Assembly (NCBI GenBank): GCA_963756745.1
Contig: CAVWOU010000012.1
Location: 1-64,000, forward strand
DNA: 64,000 bases
Reading direction: 5' to 3'
DNA from: DASPWW01 sp963756745
Lineage (GTDB): Bacteria; Actinomycetota; Thermoleophilia; Solirubrobacterales; 70-9
Shown: in pieces, positions 25,306-33,484 of the stretch
Position numbering within the stretch: position 1 is the stretch's first letter
How the letters are laid out: every line of letters begins with the position of its first letter
Translations under genes and position numbers: made by a program
Notes under the pieces: generated by a model
Seen by the model: only the letters and a program-made list of their open reading frames with translations
What the model was told of the DNA's origin: nothing
The model's database searches: none

Positions 25306-26169
25306 CTACAGGACCTCCCCCATCGGGCGGGGATCGACGCCGAGGGCGTTCGCGTCGGCCGTGCCGCGCGGTGTGACCATCCCGATCTCCATCAGCTCCG
25401 CCTCCTCCCAGGTCGCGAACGCCGTCCCGCCGAACACTCGGCGAAGCCAGATCAAGCCCGAGCGAACGAGCGGAAGCGGGACGTGCACGAGCGGGCGGTT
25501 GCGCCCCGCGGCGTTCGCGATCAGGCGCGCCATCTCGTTGTAGCTGAGGACCTCGGGCCCGGCCAGCTCGTAGCGGGCGTCGTCCTTCCCCTTCAACGAG
25601 GCGACCACGCAACGGGCGACGTCCCGCGCCCAGATCGGCTGATACAGCGCCTTGCCGGACCCCGAGATCGGGAGCACGGGCAACAGCGCGAGCCGTCGCA
25701 TGATCGTCACCCAGGGGTCGTCGCGGTCGTAGATGATCGACGGAGCGAAGATCGTCGTATGCAGCGGCGATTCCCGCACCCCCTCCTCGGCGAGCGCCTT
25801 GGAGCGGAAGAACCGGGTGCGCTGGAAGCGGGTCGCGCTCATCGCGGAGAAGAAGACGAAGCGCTCGACGCCGGCGCGCTCGGCGGCGCGCAGCAGGCGC
25901 AGCGTGCCGAGCCCATTCACTTCCTCGACCCGGCGCGGCGGCTGATCGCGGATCGTCGCGGCGAGGTGGATCACCGTGTCGGCGCCGCGCAGCGCATGGC
26001 GAAGCGCGTGCGGGTCGCCGAGATCGCTGAACGCGAGCTGGACCCGAACCCGGTTCGGCCCGAGCAGGCGCGGATCGCGCACGAGGGCGCGCACGGGCTC
26101 TCCCGCCCCGATCAGGGTGGAGAGCAACGCCTTGCCGACCGTGCCCGTGGCTCCCGTGATCGCGATCAC
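25306..26169 (-). CDS. NAD(P)-binding epimerase-like protein (NDUFA9/NmrA group)
   Basis: A 287-residue atypical SDR. The N-terminal ITGATGTVGKALL motif binds the dinucleotide; VIHLAATIRDQPPRRVEEVN and FVFFSAMSA follow, and the usual YxxxK Tyr is replaced by RTRFFRSKALAEE (Phe before Lys), typical of NDUFA9-like members. These proteins act in quinone or lipid-linked roles or are structural. The GTG at 26169 has a TAGAGT box 6 nt upstream, so the message is probably leaderless. It is divergent from the ferredoxin gene, with a palindrome between them. Confidence 0.82.
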   Translation of the reverse strand: MIAITGATGTVGKALLSTLIGAGEPVRALVRDPRLLGPNRVRVQLAFSDLGDPHALRHALRGADTVIHLAATIRDQPPRRVEEVNGLGTLRLLRAAERAGVERFVFFSAMSATRFQRTRFFRSKALAEEGVRESPLHTTIFAPSIIYDRDDPWVTIMRRLALLPVLPISGSGKALYQPIWARDVARCVVASLKGKDDARYELAGPEVLSYNEMARLIANAAGRNRPLVHVPLPLVRSGLIWLRRVFGGTAFATWEEAELMEIGMVTPRGTADANALGVDPRPMGEVL

Positions 26170-26180
26170 GCGGGGACTCT

Positions 26181-26197
26181 AGTGCCCACGGGGCACT
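26181..26197. promoter_or_regulatory. Palindrome between divergent epimerase and ferredoxin promoters
   Basis: AGTGCCC-ACG-GGGCACT forms perfect 7-bp arms around a 3-nt centre. It abuts the -10 of the leftward gene and the -35 (TTGCCA) of the ferredoxin gene, a position that would let one protein control both. Confidence 0.5.
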
Positions 26198-26224
26198 TGC
26201 CACGACGCCACGTTTGCCTACAAT
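26197..26224 (+). promoter_or_regulatory. Promoter of the ferredoxin gene (TTGCCA-N16-TACAAT)
   Basis: The -35 TTGCCA (26197-26202) and -10 TACAAT (26219-26224) are 16 nt apart and close to the sigma-70 consensus. The transcript would carry a leader of about 75 nt before the GTG at 26306, in contrast to the leaderless genes nearby. Confidence 0.65.
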
Positions 26225-26305
26225 TTGGCCTCCGCTCGACCGGCATTCCCGGGCAGGGCGGATCGGTCGCACCCGCCACCCAACCCCAAGGGAGCCACGA
26301 AACAA

Positions 26306-26569
26306 GTGACCTACGTCATCGCGGAACCCTGCATAGGCGAGAAGGACAACTCGTGCGTCGAGGTATGCCCTGTCGACTGCATCCACCCGACCCCGGACGA
26401 GCCCGACTACGACAACGTCGAGCAGCTCTACATCGACCCCGACGAGTGCATCGATTGCGATGCGTGCGTCGAGGCGTGCCCCGTCGACGCGTGCTTCGCC
26501 GAGGACCAGCTCCCCGAGGAGTGGGCGAAGTACACGCCGATCAACGCGGACTACTACAAGGCCGCGTAG
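26306..26569 (+). CDS. Ferredoxin with two Fe-S cluster motifs
   Basis: An 87-residue bacterial ferredoxin. The first cluster segment is CIGEKDNSCVEVCPVDC, with the spacing of actinobacterial FdxC-like 7Fe/8Fe proteins. The second is CIDCDACVEACPVDAC, a classic 4Fe-4S motif. It carries single electrons to cytochrome P450s, oxidoreductases or biosynthetic enzymes in the cytoplasm. GTG at 26306 is preceded by GGGAG. It ends 10 bp from the convergent Mrp gene, an Fe-S carrier family. Confidence 0.93.
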   Translation: MTYVIAEPCIGEKDNSCVEVCPVDCIHPTPDEPDYDNVEQLYIDPDECIDCDACVEACPVDACFAEDQLPEEWAKYTPINADYYKAA

Positions 26570-26579
26570 GCCGCGGGCT

Positions 26580-27731
26580 CTACTGAACGACGGGTAGCTC
26601 GGTCCCGCCGACCGGCGCGGCGGCGGCGACCGCCGCGGGGGGCGCCTGCATCACGGGCAGCTCCTGCGGCGTCGCGGCGACGATCCCGCGCGCCGCGGCG
26701 CGGATCGCCTGGGACGCGGGGGCGTCCGGCTGATCGGTCACCAGTGGCGCCCCGGCATCGGCGTGCTCGCGCAGCTCCTGCTCGAGCGGCACCTTGCCAA
26801 GCAGGGGAACGTCGAGCTCGTCGGCGAGGAGCTGGCCGCCTCCCTCGCCGAAGATCGTGAAGCGCTCGCCGCCCGGGGCCGTGAAGCCCGACATGTTCTC
26901 GATCACACCGAGCAACTCGAGGTCCACCTTCGCCGCCATCTCCGCTGCGCGGCGCGCGACCGACTGCGCGGCGGGCTGGGGAGTGGTCACGACGAGGACC
27001 TTCGCCTGGGGGAGGAGCTGGGCGAGCGTCATCGAGACGTCGCCGGTCCCGGGTGGAAGGTCCAGCAACAGGTAGTCGAGGTCGCCCCACTCGACGTCCT
27101 CGAGGAACTGCTGGATCGCCTTGTGGAGCATCGGCCCGCGCCACACGACAGCGGCGTTGTCCTCGAGGAAGAAGCCGATCGACATCACCTTGACGCCGGC
27201 GGCGCCCTCGACCGGAAGGATCTTGCGTCGCTCCGAGACCTCGGGCTTGCGGTTGACCCCGAGCATGCGGGGGATCGAGTAGCCGTACACGTCGCAGTCC
27301 AGCGCGCCCGCGTCGTGGCCCTCGGCCCTCAGCGCCGCGCTCAGGTTGGCGGTCATCGTCGACTTGCCGACGCCGCCCTTGCCCGAGGCGACGCAGATCA
27401 CGTTCTTGACCTGCGCGAGCGCGCCCTCGGGGAGCTTCGGGCGACCGAGCGTCTCTCGGAGGCCGTCCTTCTCCTTGTCGCTCAGTACGTCGAAGCCGAC
27501 CTCGACCGCGCTCACTCCATCGAGCTCGGAGACGCGCTGCGTGACGGCCTGCTGGAAGTGGTTGCGGATCGGGCAACCCGGTGTCGTCAACGAGACCACG
27601 ACCTCGACGCGCCCGCCGTCCTTGACGTCGATCGAGCGCACCATGCCGAGATCGACAATCGATCGGCGCAGCTCGGGGTCGATGACCTCGCGCAGCCGCT
27701 CGGTGATCTGGTCGTTCGTCGGCGTTGGCAT
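26580..27731 (-). CDS. mrp: Mrp/NBP35 family P-loop ATPase, Fe-S cluster carrier
   Basis: A protein of about 383 residues. The N-terminal MIP18/DUF59 domain (residues about 1-90, VIDPELRRSIVDLGMV and TTPGCPIRNHFQQAV) precedes a ParA-like ATPase with deviant Walker A ASGKGGVGKST, DCDVYGYSIPRML and LDLPPGTGDVSMTL. It probably transfers Fe-S clusters to apoproteins. The C-terminal Ala/Pro tail is not conserved. ATG at 27731 is chosen because a GACAAT box lies 7 nt upstream; ATG at 27740 is in frame. The usual CxxC cluster ligand pair late in the ATPase domain is not obvious to me. Confidence 0.9.
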   Translation of the reverse strand: MPTPTNDQITERLREVIDPELRRSIVDLGMVRSIDVKDGGRVEVVVSLTTPGCPIRNHFQQAVTQRVSELDGVSAVEVGFDVLSDKEKDGLRETLGRPKLPEGALAQVKNVICVASGKGGVGKSTMTANLSAALRAEGHDAGALDCDVYGYSIPRMLGVNRKPEVSERRKILPVEGAAGVKVMSIGFFLEDNAAVVWRGPMLHKAIQQFLEDVEWGDLDYLLLDLPPGTGDVSMTLAQLLPQAKVLVVTTPQPAAQSVARRAAEMAAKVDLELLGVIENMSGFTAPGGERFTIFGEGGGQLLADELDVPLLGKVPLEQELREHADAGAPLVTDQPDAPASQAIRAAARGIVAATPQELPVMQAPPAAVAAAAPVGGTELPVVQ

Positions 27732-27752
27732 CGGGACCATTGTCTCAAAACA

Positions 27753-27780
27753 GATCGGCGGGCCTGATGGCCCGCCGATC
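27753..27780 (-). terminator. Terminator of the 27801-28193 gene
   Basis: A perfect 12-bp stem (GATCGGCGGGCC / GGCCCGCCGATC) with a 4-nt loop lies 20 bp past the stop of the leftward gene. On the minus strand it is followed by TGTTTTG, a good T-tract. It also separates that transcript from the mrp promoter. Confidence 0.8.
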
Positions 27781-27800
27781 GGAGAGGGGTTTGGTGCTTC

Positions 27801-28193
27801 CTAGACGAGAGCGGAGACCCGATCGCTGACCTGGGTCCGGGCGCTCTTGATCCGCTGCTCGGCCTGGCGCCGACGCTCGGTGGCGTCGCGCTCGACGCGG
27901 TTGCGGGTCTTGCTCACCCTGTTGGTGAAGCGGCGGCGAGCGGTGCCTCCGCGGCGCTCGACTTTGCTCGCCTCGCGGGAGAGCTGCCGGCGAAGGCTCT
28001 TCAGCTCCTTCTCAGCGGTCTGGCGACTGCGCCACGGAGCGACGAGCTCGCGCACGCGATCCGCCGCGGTCAGCGCGGCGCCGACCTGCAGGTCGACCGC
28101 CTGACGGGCGTACGTACCGACACCCTCTGCGGGCGGGGTGGTGGAGCCGGCGCTCTTCTGAGCGGGTCCGGTGTTCTGGCTCTGGCTGGGCAT
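27801..28193 (-). CDS. Basic coiled-coil protein of unknown function
   Basis: I do not recognise a family. The 130-residue product has a disordered N-terminus rich in Ser, Gln and Pro (residues 1-25), then a helix-rich Arg/Lys/Glu/Ala region from about residue 45 (RQTAEKELKSLRRQLSREAS, later ATERRRQAEQRIKSARTQV). It is strongly basic, has no signal peptide and no membrane span. Such proteins can bind nucleic acids, act like phasins or sit at the membrane surface. A GAGGAGG ribosome site lies before the ATG, the gene has its own terminator, and codon use is ordinary, so it is probably well expressed and monocistronic. Confidence 0.7.
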   Translation of the reverse strand: MPSQSQNTGPAQKSAGSTTPPAEGVGTYARQAVDLQVGAALTAADRVRELVAPWRSRQTAEKELKSLRRQLSREASKVERRGGTARRRFTNRVSKTRNRVERDATERRRQAEQRIKSARTQVSDRVSALV

Positions 28194-28304
28194 CTTCGCG
28201 ACCTCCTCGGGTGGGGGAGTGTTCCTTGGCAGAGTTACTTAGCTGTAAGGAAGTTCGGCAGAGTAGCACCGAACGGATGTTTGTACCCTGACCGCGACCG
28301 GGGG

Positions 28305-29387
28305 TTACACGAGCACGCGCGCCATCCAGCGCTCCGGGCTCTCGAGTTCGTCCGGACCCGGCAGCGCGCCGGGCCCGCGCCACACGTCGTTGAGCCCGGT
28401 GACGCCGGACCTCGCGGCGACAAAATCCGCAAATCGCTTGCCCAGCCCGTACTGGCGCAGCTTCATGTCGAGCCCGAGCAGCCGGATCGCGATCGCGTCG
28501 AGCATCCCACGCCGCCGGCGCTCGGCCTCGATCGCTGCGCGAAGCCGCGCGTACCCGGGATCCAGCGCGTCCCCGACGGCGTCCATCACGTGCTCGGCGT
28601 AGCCCTCGATCACCGCCATCGTGGCCTGGAGGCGGCGGAGCAGCTCGCGCTGAGCGGGTCCGGTGACCAGCGTGACGAGCCCCTCGTCGCGGAGCTCGAC
28701 CGCCAATCGCCGCGGGTCGGGCCGGCTCACCATGCGCTTCAGGCTCTCGCGCAGCGCGGCGAGGTCGGCGCCGATGGTCGCGCCCTCGAGGAGCTCCTCG
28801 ACCATCCCGCCGAGGTGTCCGCGCAGCCACGGCACCGACGCGAACTGGAACGCGTGGGTCGCCTCGTGGAGGGCTATCCAGTGCAGGAACAACCCTTCGT
28901 CCCCGCCCAGCCTCGCGTGAGCGTCTGTCAGGTTCGGGCCCACGAACAGGAGGCGTGGCGGCCGGTCCGGGCCCAGGATGGCGACGTCGTACTGGCCGAG
29001 CACCTTGCGGCCCACGTAGCCGAGCACGAGCCCGAGCTGGGTTCCGCCGACTGTTCCCGCCACCCGGCGCGTGAGGCCTCGCAACGGCTCCGCGATCCGC
29101 ATGGACTCGGACAGGCGCAACTCGAGATCCCCGCTCATCCCGCGGAAGGTCGCCAGGTTTGCGCGAATCCATTCCGCGCGATCCACCAGCTCGGGCTCGG
29201 GAAGCGCGGCGAGCGGCTCGAGCTCGGTGTAGGAGGCGACCTGCTCTACCGCGCGCGCGGCGGCGTGCTCGATGCGATCGGCGCGCACGGCCTCAGGCGC
29301 TCCTCCCGCGCCGCCGATCACGACGGCGACGCGCTCCGCAAGCCCCCAATCGAGGAGCCGCGGGTTGTTCCCGTTGGACCCGCTCAC
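28305..29387 (-). CDS. Zinc-dependent metalloprotease, DUF2342/zincin_2 family
   Basis: A 360-residue protein of the actinobacterial DUF2342 family (some members labelled F420-biosynthesis-associated). The zinc motif is H174-E-A-T-H178 in ALHEATHAFQF, and VEELLEGATIG and VIEGYAEHVMDAVG follow, the latter providing the third-ligand Glu region. The N-terminal half is helical. No signal peptide is seen, so it is probably cytoplasmic. Its ATG overlaps the stop of the phosphatase gene upstream (ATGA), so the two are co-transcribed. The substrate is unknown. Confidence 0.88.
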   Translation of the reverse strand: MSGSNGNNPRLLDWGLAERVAVVIGGAGGAPEAVRADRIEHAAARAVEQVASYTELEPLAALPEPELVDRAEWIRANLATFRGMSGDLELRLSESMRIAEPLRGLTRRVAGTVGGTQLGLVLGYVGRKVLGQYDVAILGPDRPPRLLFVGPNLTDAHARLGGDEGLFLHWIALHEATHAFQFASVPWLRGHLGGMVEELLEGATIGADLAALRESLKRMVSRPDPRRLAVELRDEGLVTLVTGPAQRELLRRLQATMAVIEGYAEHVMDAVGDALDPGYARLRAAIEAERRRRGMLDAIAIRLLGLDMKLRQYGLGKRFADFVAARSGVTGLNDVWRGPGALPGPDELESPERWMARVLV

Positions 29388-30247
29388 CCTGCCGGCGCCT
29401 GCGCCGCGAGCATTACCGCGAGCGCGTCGGAGTCGAGGCCGGCCGCGAGCCGGTATCGCGCGTCGAGGTCCAGCGGGGTGTGGGCCAGGTCGAGGTTCTC
29501 GAACTCAACCCGCGCCCCGGCCTCCCGCGCGATCAGCTGGCCGCCGGCGGCGTCGACCGAACGGCAAACCCGGGCGGTGAGCATCCCGTCGAGGCGGCCG
29601 GCCGCGACGTAGGCGAGGGTGATGGCGATCGCCCCGATCGAGCGCACGCGGAACGCCTTGCCGCGCAGGGCCTCGACGGCGGGAAGAATCCAGCCCGGCT
29701 CGGCGGACTCGAGGCCCACGACCTCGATCCCGTGCCCTGGCCCCTCGGCCCGGATCGGCCGCCTGTTGAGCTGCGCTCCCTCGCCCCGCGCGGCGACGAA
29801 CTCCTCGGAGGCGCCGAAGTCGTACACGTATCCGAACTCGACATCGGCCATCGACCCACCGTCCGCGACCGCGATGCTGAGGCAGTGCGAGGGGATCGTG
29901 CGGCGGGCGTTCAGCGAGCCGTCGATCGGATCGATGACCACGCGCACATCGGACTCGTCGGCGTCGAAGCCGACATCGCCTCGCTCCTCGGATATCGCCG
30001 TGAAGGCGTTTCCGTCCGCGTGCATGGCCTCGAGCTCGCGAAACACGATGTCCTCGCAGCGGCGGTCGATCTCGAGCGCGCGATCGCCGCCCTCGCCAAT
30101 CCCGTCGTACACCGTGCGCTCGGCGATGCTCGGCGCGGCGGAGAAGACCTCCCGCTGCTCCTCGACCATCCGCCGGCACGCGGCGAGCCAGTCCGCGGCG
30201 ACGAGCGCGCCGCTGCTCGCGCCCCGGCTATCGCTCTCCGCAGCCAC
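29384..30247 (-). CDS. Inositol monophosphatase/fructose-bisphosphatase family protein
   Basis: A protein of about 287 residues with the Li+-sensitive phosphatase fold. The metal motif DPIDGSLNARRTIP is the family signature. An AISEERGDVG-like motif (Glu-Glu) lies upstream and CRSVDAAGGQLIAREAGA near the C-terminus. It hydrolyses inositol-1-phosphate, FBP or a related phosphate. GTG at 30247 is chosen because TAGAGT lies 7 nt upstream; GTG at 30256 is also in frame. It is coupled to the zincin gene by a 4-bp overlap. Confidence 0.86.
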   Translation of the reverse strand: MAAESDSRGASSGALVAADWLAACRRMVEEQREVFSAAPSIAERTVYDGIGEGGDRALEIDRRCEDIVFRELEAMHADGNAFTAISEERGDVGFDADESDVRVVIDPIDGSLNARRTIPSHCLSIAVADGGSMADVEFGYVYDFGASEEFVAARGEGAQLNRRPIRAEGPGHGIEVVGLESAEPGWILPAVEALRGKAFRVRSIGAIAITLAYVAAGRLDGMLTARVCRSVDAAGGQLIAREAGARVEFENLDLAHTPLDLDARYRLAAGLDSDALAVMLAAQAPAG

Positions 30248-30282
30248 CGCGGTCACTCTAGAGAGGTGCCCGCGTCGGTCGC

Positions 30283-30288
30283 TAGCGT
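30283..30288 (+). promoter_or_regulatory. Candidate -10 box (TAGCGT), leaderless start
   Basis: TAGCGT ends 7 nt before the GTG at 30296 and helps choose that start among the several in-frame GTG and TTG codons. The divergent phosphatase has its own box within 40 bp. Confidence 0.35.
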
Positions 30289-30295
30289 GTTGGGC

Positions 30296-33200
30296 GTGGC
30301 TTCAGAATCGGATTCCGGGACCCCGGCGTCCACCGTCGAGCAGCGCGAGGCGATCGCGCACCGCGGGGGCCCGCTGCTGCTGGTCGGTCCGGCGGGATCA
30401 GGGCGCACCGAGACGATCGCGCGCCGCCTCGCGCACCTCGCGGCGGACGGGGTCAACCCCGAGCACGCCCTCGTGCTCACCCGCTCGCGGGCCGCCGCCG
30501 CGCGGCTGAGGGACAGGGCCCAGGCGTTGCTCGCGGGCCCGTTCGAGGAGCTCTGGATCGAGCCCTATCCCGCGCTGGCCGAGCGGTTGCTGCGCGACCA
30601 CGCAATCGACGCCGGGCTGAACCCGTTCTTCGAGACGGTCGGCGCGGCCGATCGCCTCGCGATGCTCCTCGATCGCGTCTCGGACCTTCCGCTGCGTCGC
30701 CACGAGATCCGTGGCAACCCCGCGGGACTGCTCGCGCGCCTACTCGAGCGGATCGACACGCTCAAGGCCGAGGCGGTGAGCGCCGCCGCGCTGCGGCGGT
30801 GGGCGGCCGAGCGGGAGCGCGAAGCGGCGGGCGAGGGCGATCGCGAGGCGGCGCGGCGCGAGCTCGAGTTCGCCGACCTGTACGAGCGCCACGATCGCAT
30901 CCTCACCGACGCGGGGAGCCTCGATTCGGGTGACCTCGTGCTGGCGCTGGGACGGCTGCTGCGCGATCGCACCGACGTCCGAGAGCGGCTCGCGGCGCGC
31001 TTCGGTGAGGTGATGGCCGACGAGTACGAGGACGCCGGTGCGGCTCACCGAGCGCTCGTCGGCGGGCTGGCCCCGCACGGAAACCTGCTGGTCGCGTGCG
31101 ACGACCACCAGGGGATCAGGCGATATCGCGGCGCGGGAGCGAGCGCGGCGGTGGCCTTCCGCGACACTCACCCCGGATGCGCCGAGGTTGTCTTGAGCGA
31201 GCCGATGCGGAGCGGGCGCGAGATCGCGCGCGCCGCATCGGCAGCGATCGGCGAGCTACCCGCGGCCGAGGGCGAGGACAACGGAGTGGTGCGGTTCTGG
31301 CGCTCGCAGAACCGGCGCGCCGAGGCGCAGGCGGCGGCTCGCGAGATCGAACACCTGCTCGCGACCAACGACGTCAGTCCAGAGGAGGTGTGCGTGATCG
31401 TCGAGGAGGCCCAGCGCGAGGGAAGGCTCATGGCCGCCGCGCTCGAGGAGCGCAGCGTTCCGTTCAGGCTCGCGGGCGGGGCCGCGTTCTTCCAGCGTCC
31501 GGAGGTCCGTGACGCGATCGCGTGGCTGCGCGTGCTCGCCGATCCCAACGACGCTCCCGCCGCGGTGCGGGCGCTCACGCGGCCCCCGGTTGAGCTTCGC
31601 TCGGTCGACCTCGCGCGCTGCACCCTGATCGCGAGGCGGCGCAAGCTCGACATGGTGTCTGCGGTAGAGGCCGCGCTCGAGAGCCCGCAGCTTCCGCCCG
31701 AAGCCCGGGACAGGATCCAGTCGTTCCTGAGGCTCTACCGGGCGGCGTGCGCAGCGCTCGAGGAGATGCGCGCCGACGTGTTCGTGCGGCGGTTGATCGA
31801 GCGCATCGGCCTGAGGCGCCACCAGCTCTTCGCGGCGTCGCCCGAGACCGCGTACCGGCTGGTCAGCCTGTCGCGGCTCGGCGACCTCGCCGCGGCCTGG
31901 ACGCGGCGGGAGCCGCGCGCGTCGACGCGCGACTTCGTCCGCTACCTCACCGCGGTCGCGGAGGCCGGGGAGCTCGGCGACGACCCGCTCGCCGAGCCGC
32001 CTCCTGCCGGGGTGCTGCTCGCCGAGCCCGAGCAGGTGAAGGGCCTGGAATTCGACCACGTGTACGTGCTCGACCTTCATCAGGAGGCGCTGTCGGGCAG
32101 GCACGTGCACGACGGGTGGATCCCCGAGGAGCTGCTCGACGAGCGCGTGCCGCCTACGGATGCCGAGCTCAGCGCCGCGCACAGGGCGGCGCTCGCCTAC
32201 GTGGCGATGACTCGCGCCCGGCGCTCGCTCGTGTTGGGGTGGCCCGAGGAGACGAGCCGCGGCCCGGCCCGGCCGTCGCAGCTCTACGAGGCCGTGCGCG
32301 AGGCTCTCGGCGGCGAGGAAGAGATCCACGAGGAGGAGCTGTTCGGCCCCGCCGAGGGGCTCCACGCGACCTACCGCATGCTCCGCGACGAGGTGCTCGA
32401 GGCGTCATGGCGGGCCGGAGGCGTGATCAGCGAGATGCGCCTCGATACCGCGGGGGACATCGACAGTGCGGTCGCGCGGTTTCTCGAGCTCGTCAAACTG
32501 GCGGCCCTGATCCAGCGCCCAGCCGCCGAGTCCGCCGCCGAGGCGCTCGAGGCGCTGAACCAGCTCGTCGCCCAGTCCGCGAGCCCCGAGCAGCTCGCGA
32601 TCCTCGAGAGCTCGGTGCTCGACGAGTACCTCGTCGAGGAGGAGCGCGAGCGCCGCCGCCGCCGCGAGCTGATCGCCGAGCGCCACGAGCCATCGCTCGA
32701 GGCGTTCATTCCGAGGCGAGGCGAGGGCCTCGCGCTGTCGGCCTCCGACCTCGACCTGTACCGGATCTGCCCGCTGAAGTACAAGTTCGCGCGCGTCTTC
32801 GCGATCCCCGAGGAGCCGACGATCAACCAGCGATTCGGGATCCTGATCCACCAGGTCCTGGAGCGATTCCACGCCGACGAGCTCCGCCGGGAGGACGATC
32901 AAATCGACGACGGCGGCGAGGAGGTCACGCGCGAGGGCATTGATCGCCTCCTGTGGCTGTTCGAGGCAGGGTGGCGCCGCGCCGGGTTCGGGGCCTCCGA
33001 CGACGAGCTTCAGTACCGCGACCGCGCCGTCGCCGCGCTCACCCGCTACTGGGAGCGCCACGTGCGATCGGAGGCCACCCCGGTGTGGCTGGAGCGGGCG
33101 TTCGCGTTCGGGATCGGACCGCACCAGCTCCGCGGACGGATCGACCGCGTCGACCGCCTCCCCGAGGGCGGCTACGAGCTGATCGACTACAAGACGGGCA

Positions 33201-33484
33201 AGCCGGGCGCCGCTCCGGAGCTCGCGGGCGATCTCCAGCTCGCGCTGTATCGGCTCGGGGCGCGCGAGTCATGGCGGATCGACGCCGACGCCGGCAGCTA
33301 CTGGTACGTGCTCGAGGACGAGAAGGTGTCGGTGCCGGGCGCGCCCGACGACCGGGAGCGCGTCGAGCGCACCGTGCTCGAGGTGGGGGAGGGCATCCAG
33401 GCCCAGGACTTCGAGCCCCGACCCTCGTACGAGATCTGCAGCTGGTGCGACTATCGGCTGATCTGCCCGGCTTCGGAGGCTTAG
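30296..33484 (+). CDS. UvrD-like helicase fused to PD-(D/E)XK Fe-S nuclease (AdnB/AddB-like)
   Basis: A 1062-residue two-part repair enzyme. The SF1A motor has a Q-motif Gln16, Walker A GPAGSGRT (residues 31-38, Arg37 where Lys is normal), motif II D242-E-Y-E-D246, motif III in VACDDHQGIRRYRGA, motif V EQVKGLEFDHVYVLDL and motif VI Y635-VAMTRAR. The C-terminal nuclease holds RGRIDRVDRL and IDYKTGK (D964, K966). Cys825, Cys1048, Cys1051 and Cys1057 have the spacing of the AddB/AdnB iron-sulfur staple. The family processes double-strand breaks with a partner subunit, which is not adjacent here. GTG at 30296 is chosen by its -10 box; GTG at 30266 is possible. Confidence 0.88.
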   Translation: MASESDSGTPASTVEQREAIAHRGGPLLLVGPAGSGRTETIARRLAHLAADGVNPEHALVLTRSRAAAARLRDRAQALLAGPFEELWIEPYPALAERLLRDHAIDAGLNPFFETVGAADRLAMLLDRVSDLPLRRHEIRGNPAGLLARLLERIDTLKAEAVSAAALRRWAAEREREAAGEGDREAARRELEFADLYERHDRILTDAGSLDSGDLVLALGRLLRDRTDVRERLAARFGEVMADEYEDAGAAHRALVGGLAPHGNLLVACDDHQGIRRYRGAGASAAVAFRDTHPGCAEVVLSEPMRSGREIARAASAAIGELPAAEGEDNGVVRFWRSQNRRAEAQAAAREIEHLLATNDVSPEEVCVIVEEAQREGRLMAAALEERSVPFRLAGGAAFFQRPEVRDAIAWLRVLADPNDAPAAVRALTRPPVELRSVDLARCTLIARRRKLDMVSAVEAALESPQLPPEARDRIQSFLRLYRAACAALEEMRADVFVRRLIERIGLRRHQLFAASPETAYRLVSLSRLGDLAAAWTRREPRASTRDFVRYLTAVAEAGELGDDPLAEPPPAGVLLAEPEQVKGLEFDHVYVLDLHQEALSGRHVHDGWIPEELLDERVPPTDAELSAAHRAALAYVAMTRARRSLVLGWPEETSRGPARPSQLYEAVREALGGEEEIHEEELFGPAEGLHATYRMLRDEVLEASWRAGGVISEMRLDTAGDIDSAVARFLELVKLAALIQRPAAESAAEALEALNQLVAQSASPEQLAILESSVLDEYLVEEERERRRRRELIAERHEPSLEAFIPRRGEGLALSASDLDLYRICPLKYKFARVFAIPEEPTINQRFGILIHQVLERFHADELRREDDQIDDGGEEVTREGIDRLLWLFEAGWRRAGFGASDDELQYRDRAVAALTRYWERHVRSEATPVWLERAFAFGIGPHQLRGRIDRVDRLPEGGYELIDYKTGKPGAAPELAGDLQLALYRLGARESWRIDADAGSYWYVLEDEKVSVPGAPDDRERVERTVLEVGEGIQAQDFEPRPSYEICSWCDYRLICPASEA

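Noticed and set aside
28253..28274. GTTCGG-N10-CCGAAC repeat upstream of the coiled-coil gene as a defined operator
   Set aside because: Six-base arms with a 10-nt loop are expected by chance in this composition, so it is mentioned only as context.
29159..30295. N-terminal extension of the helicase-nuclease frame
   Set aside because: It overlaps the zincin and phosphatase genes on the other strand, has Arg-rich shadow composition, and the helicase homology begins after 30296.
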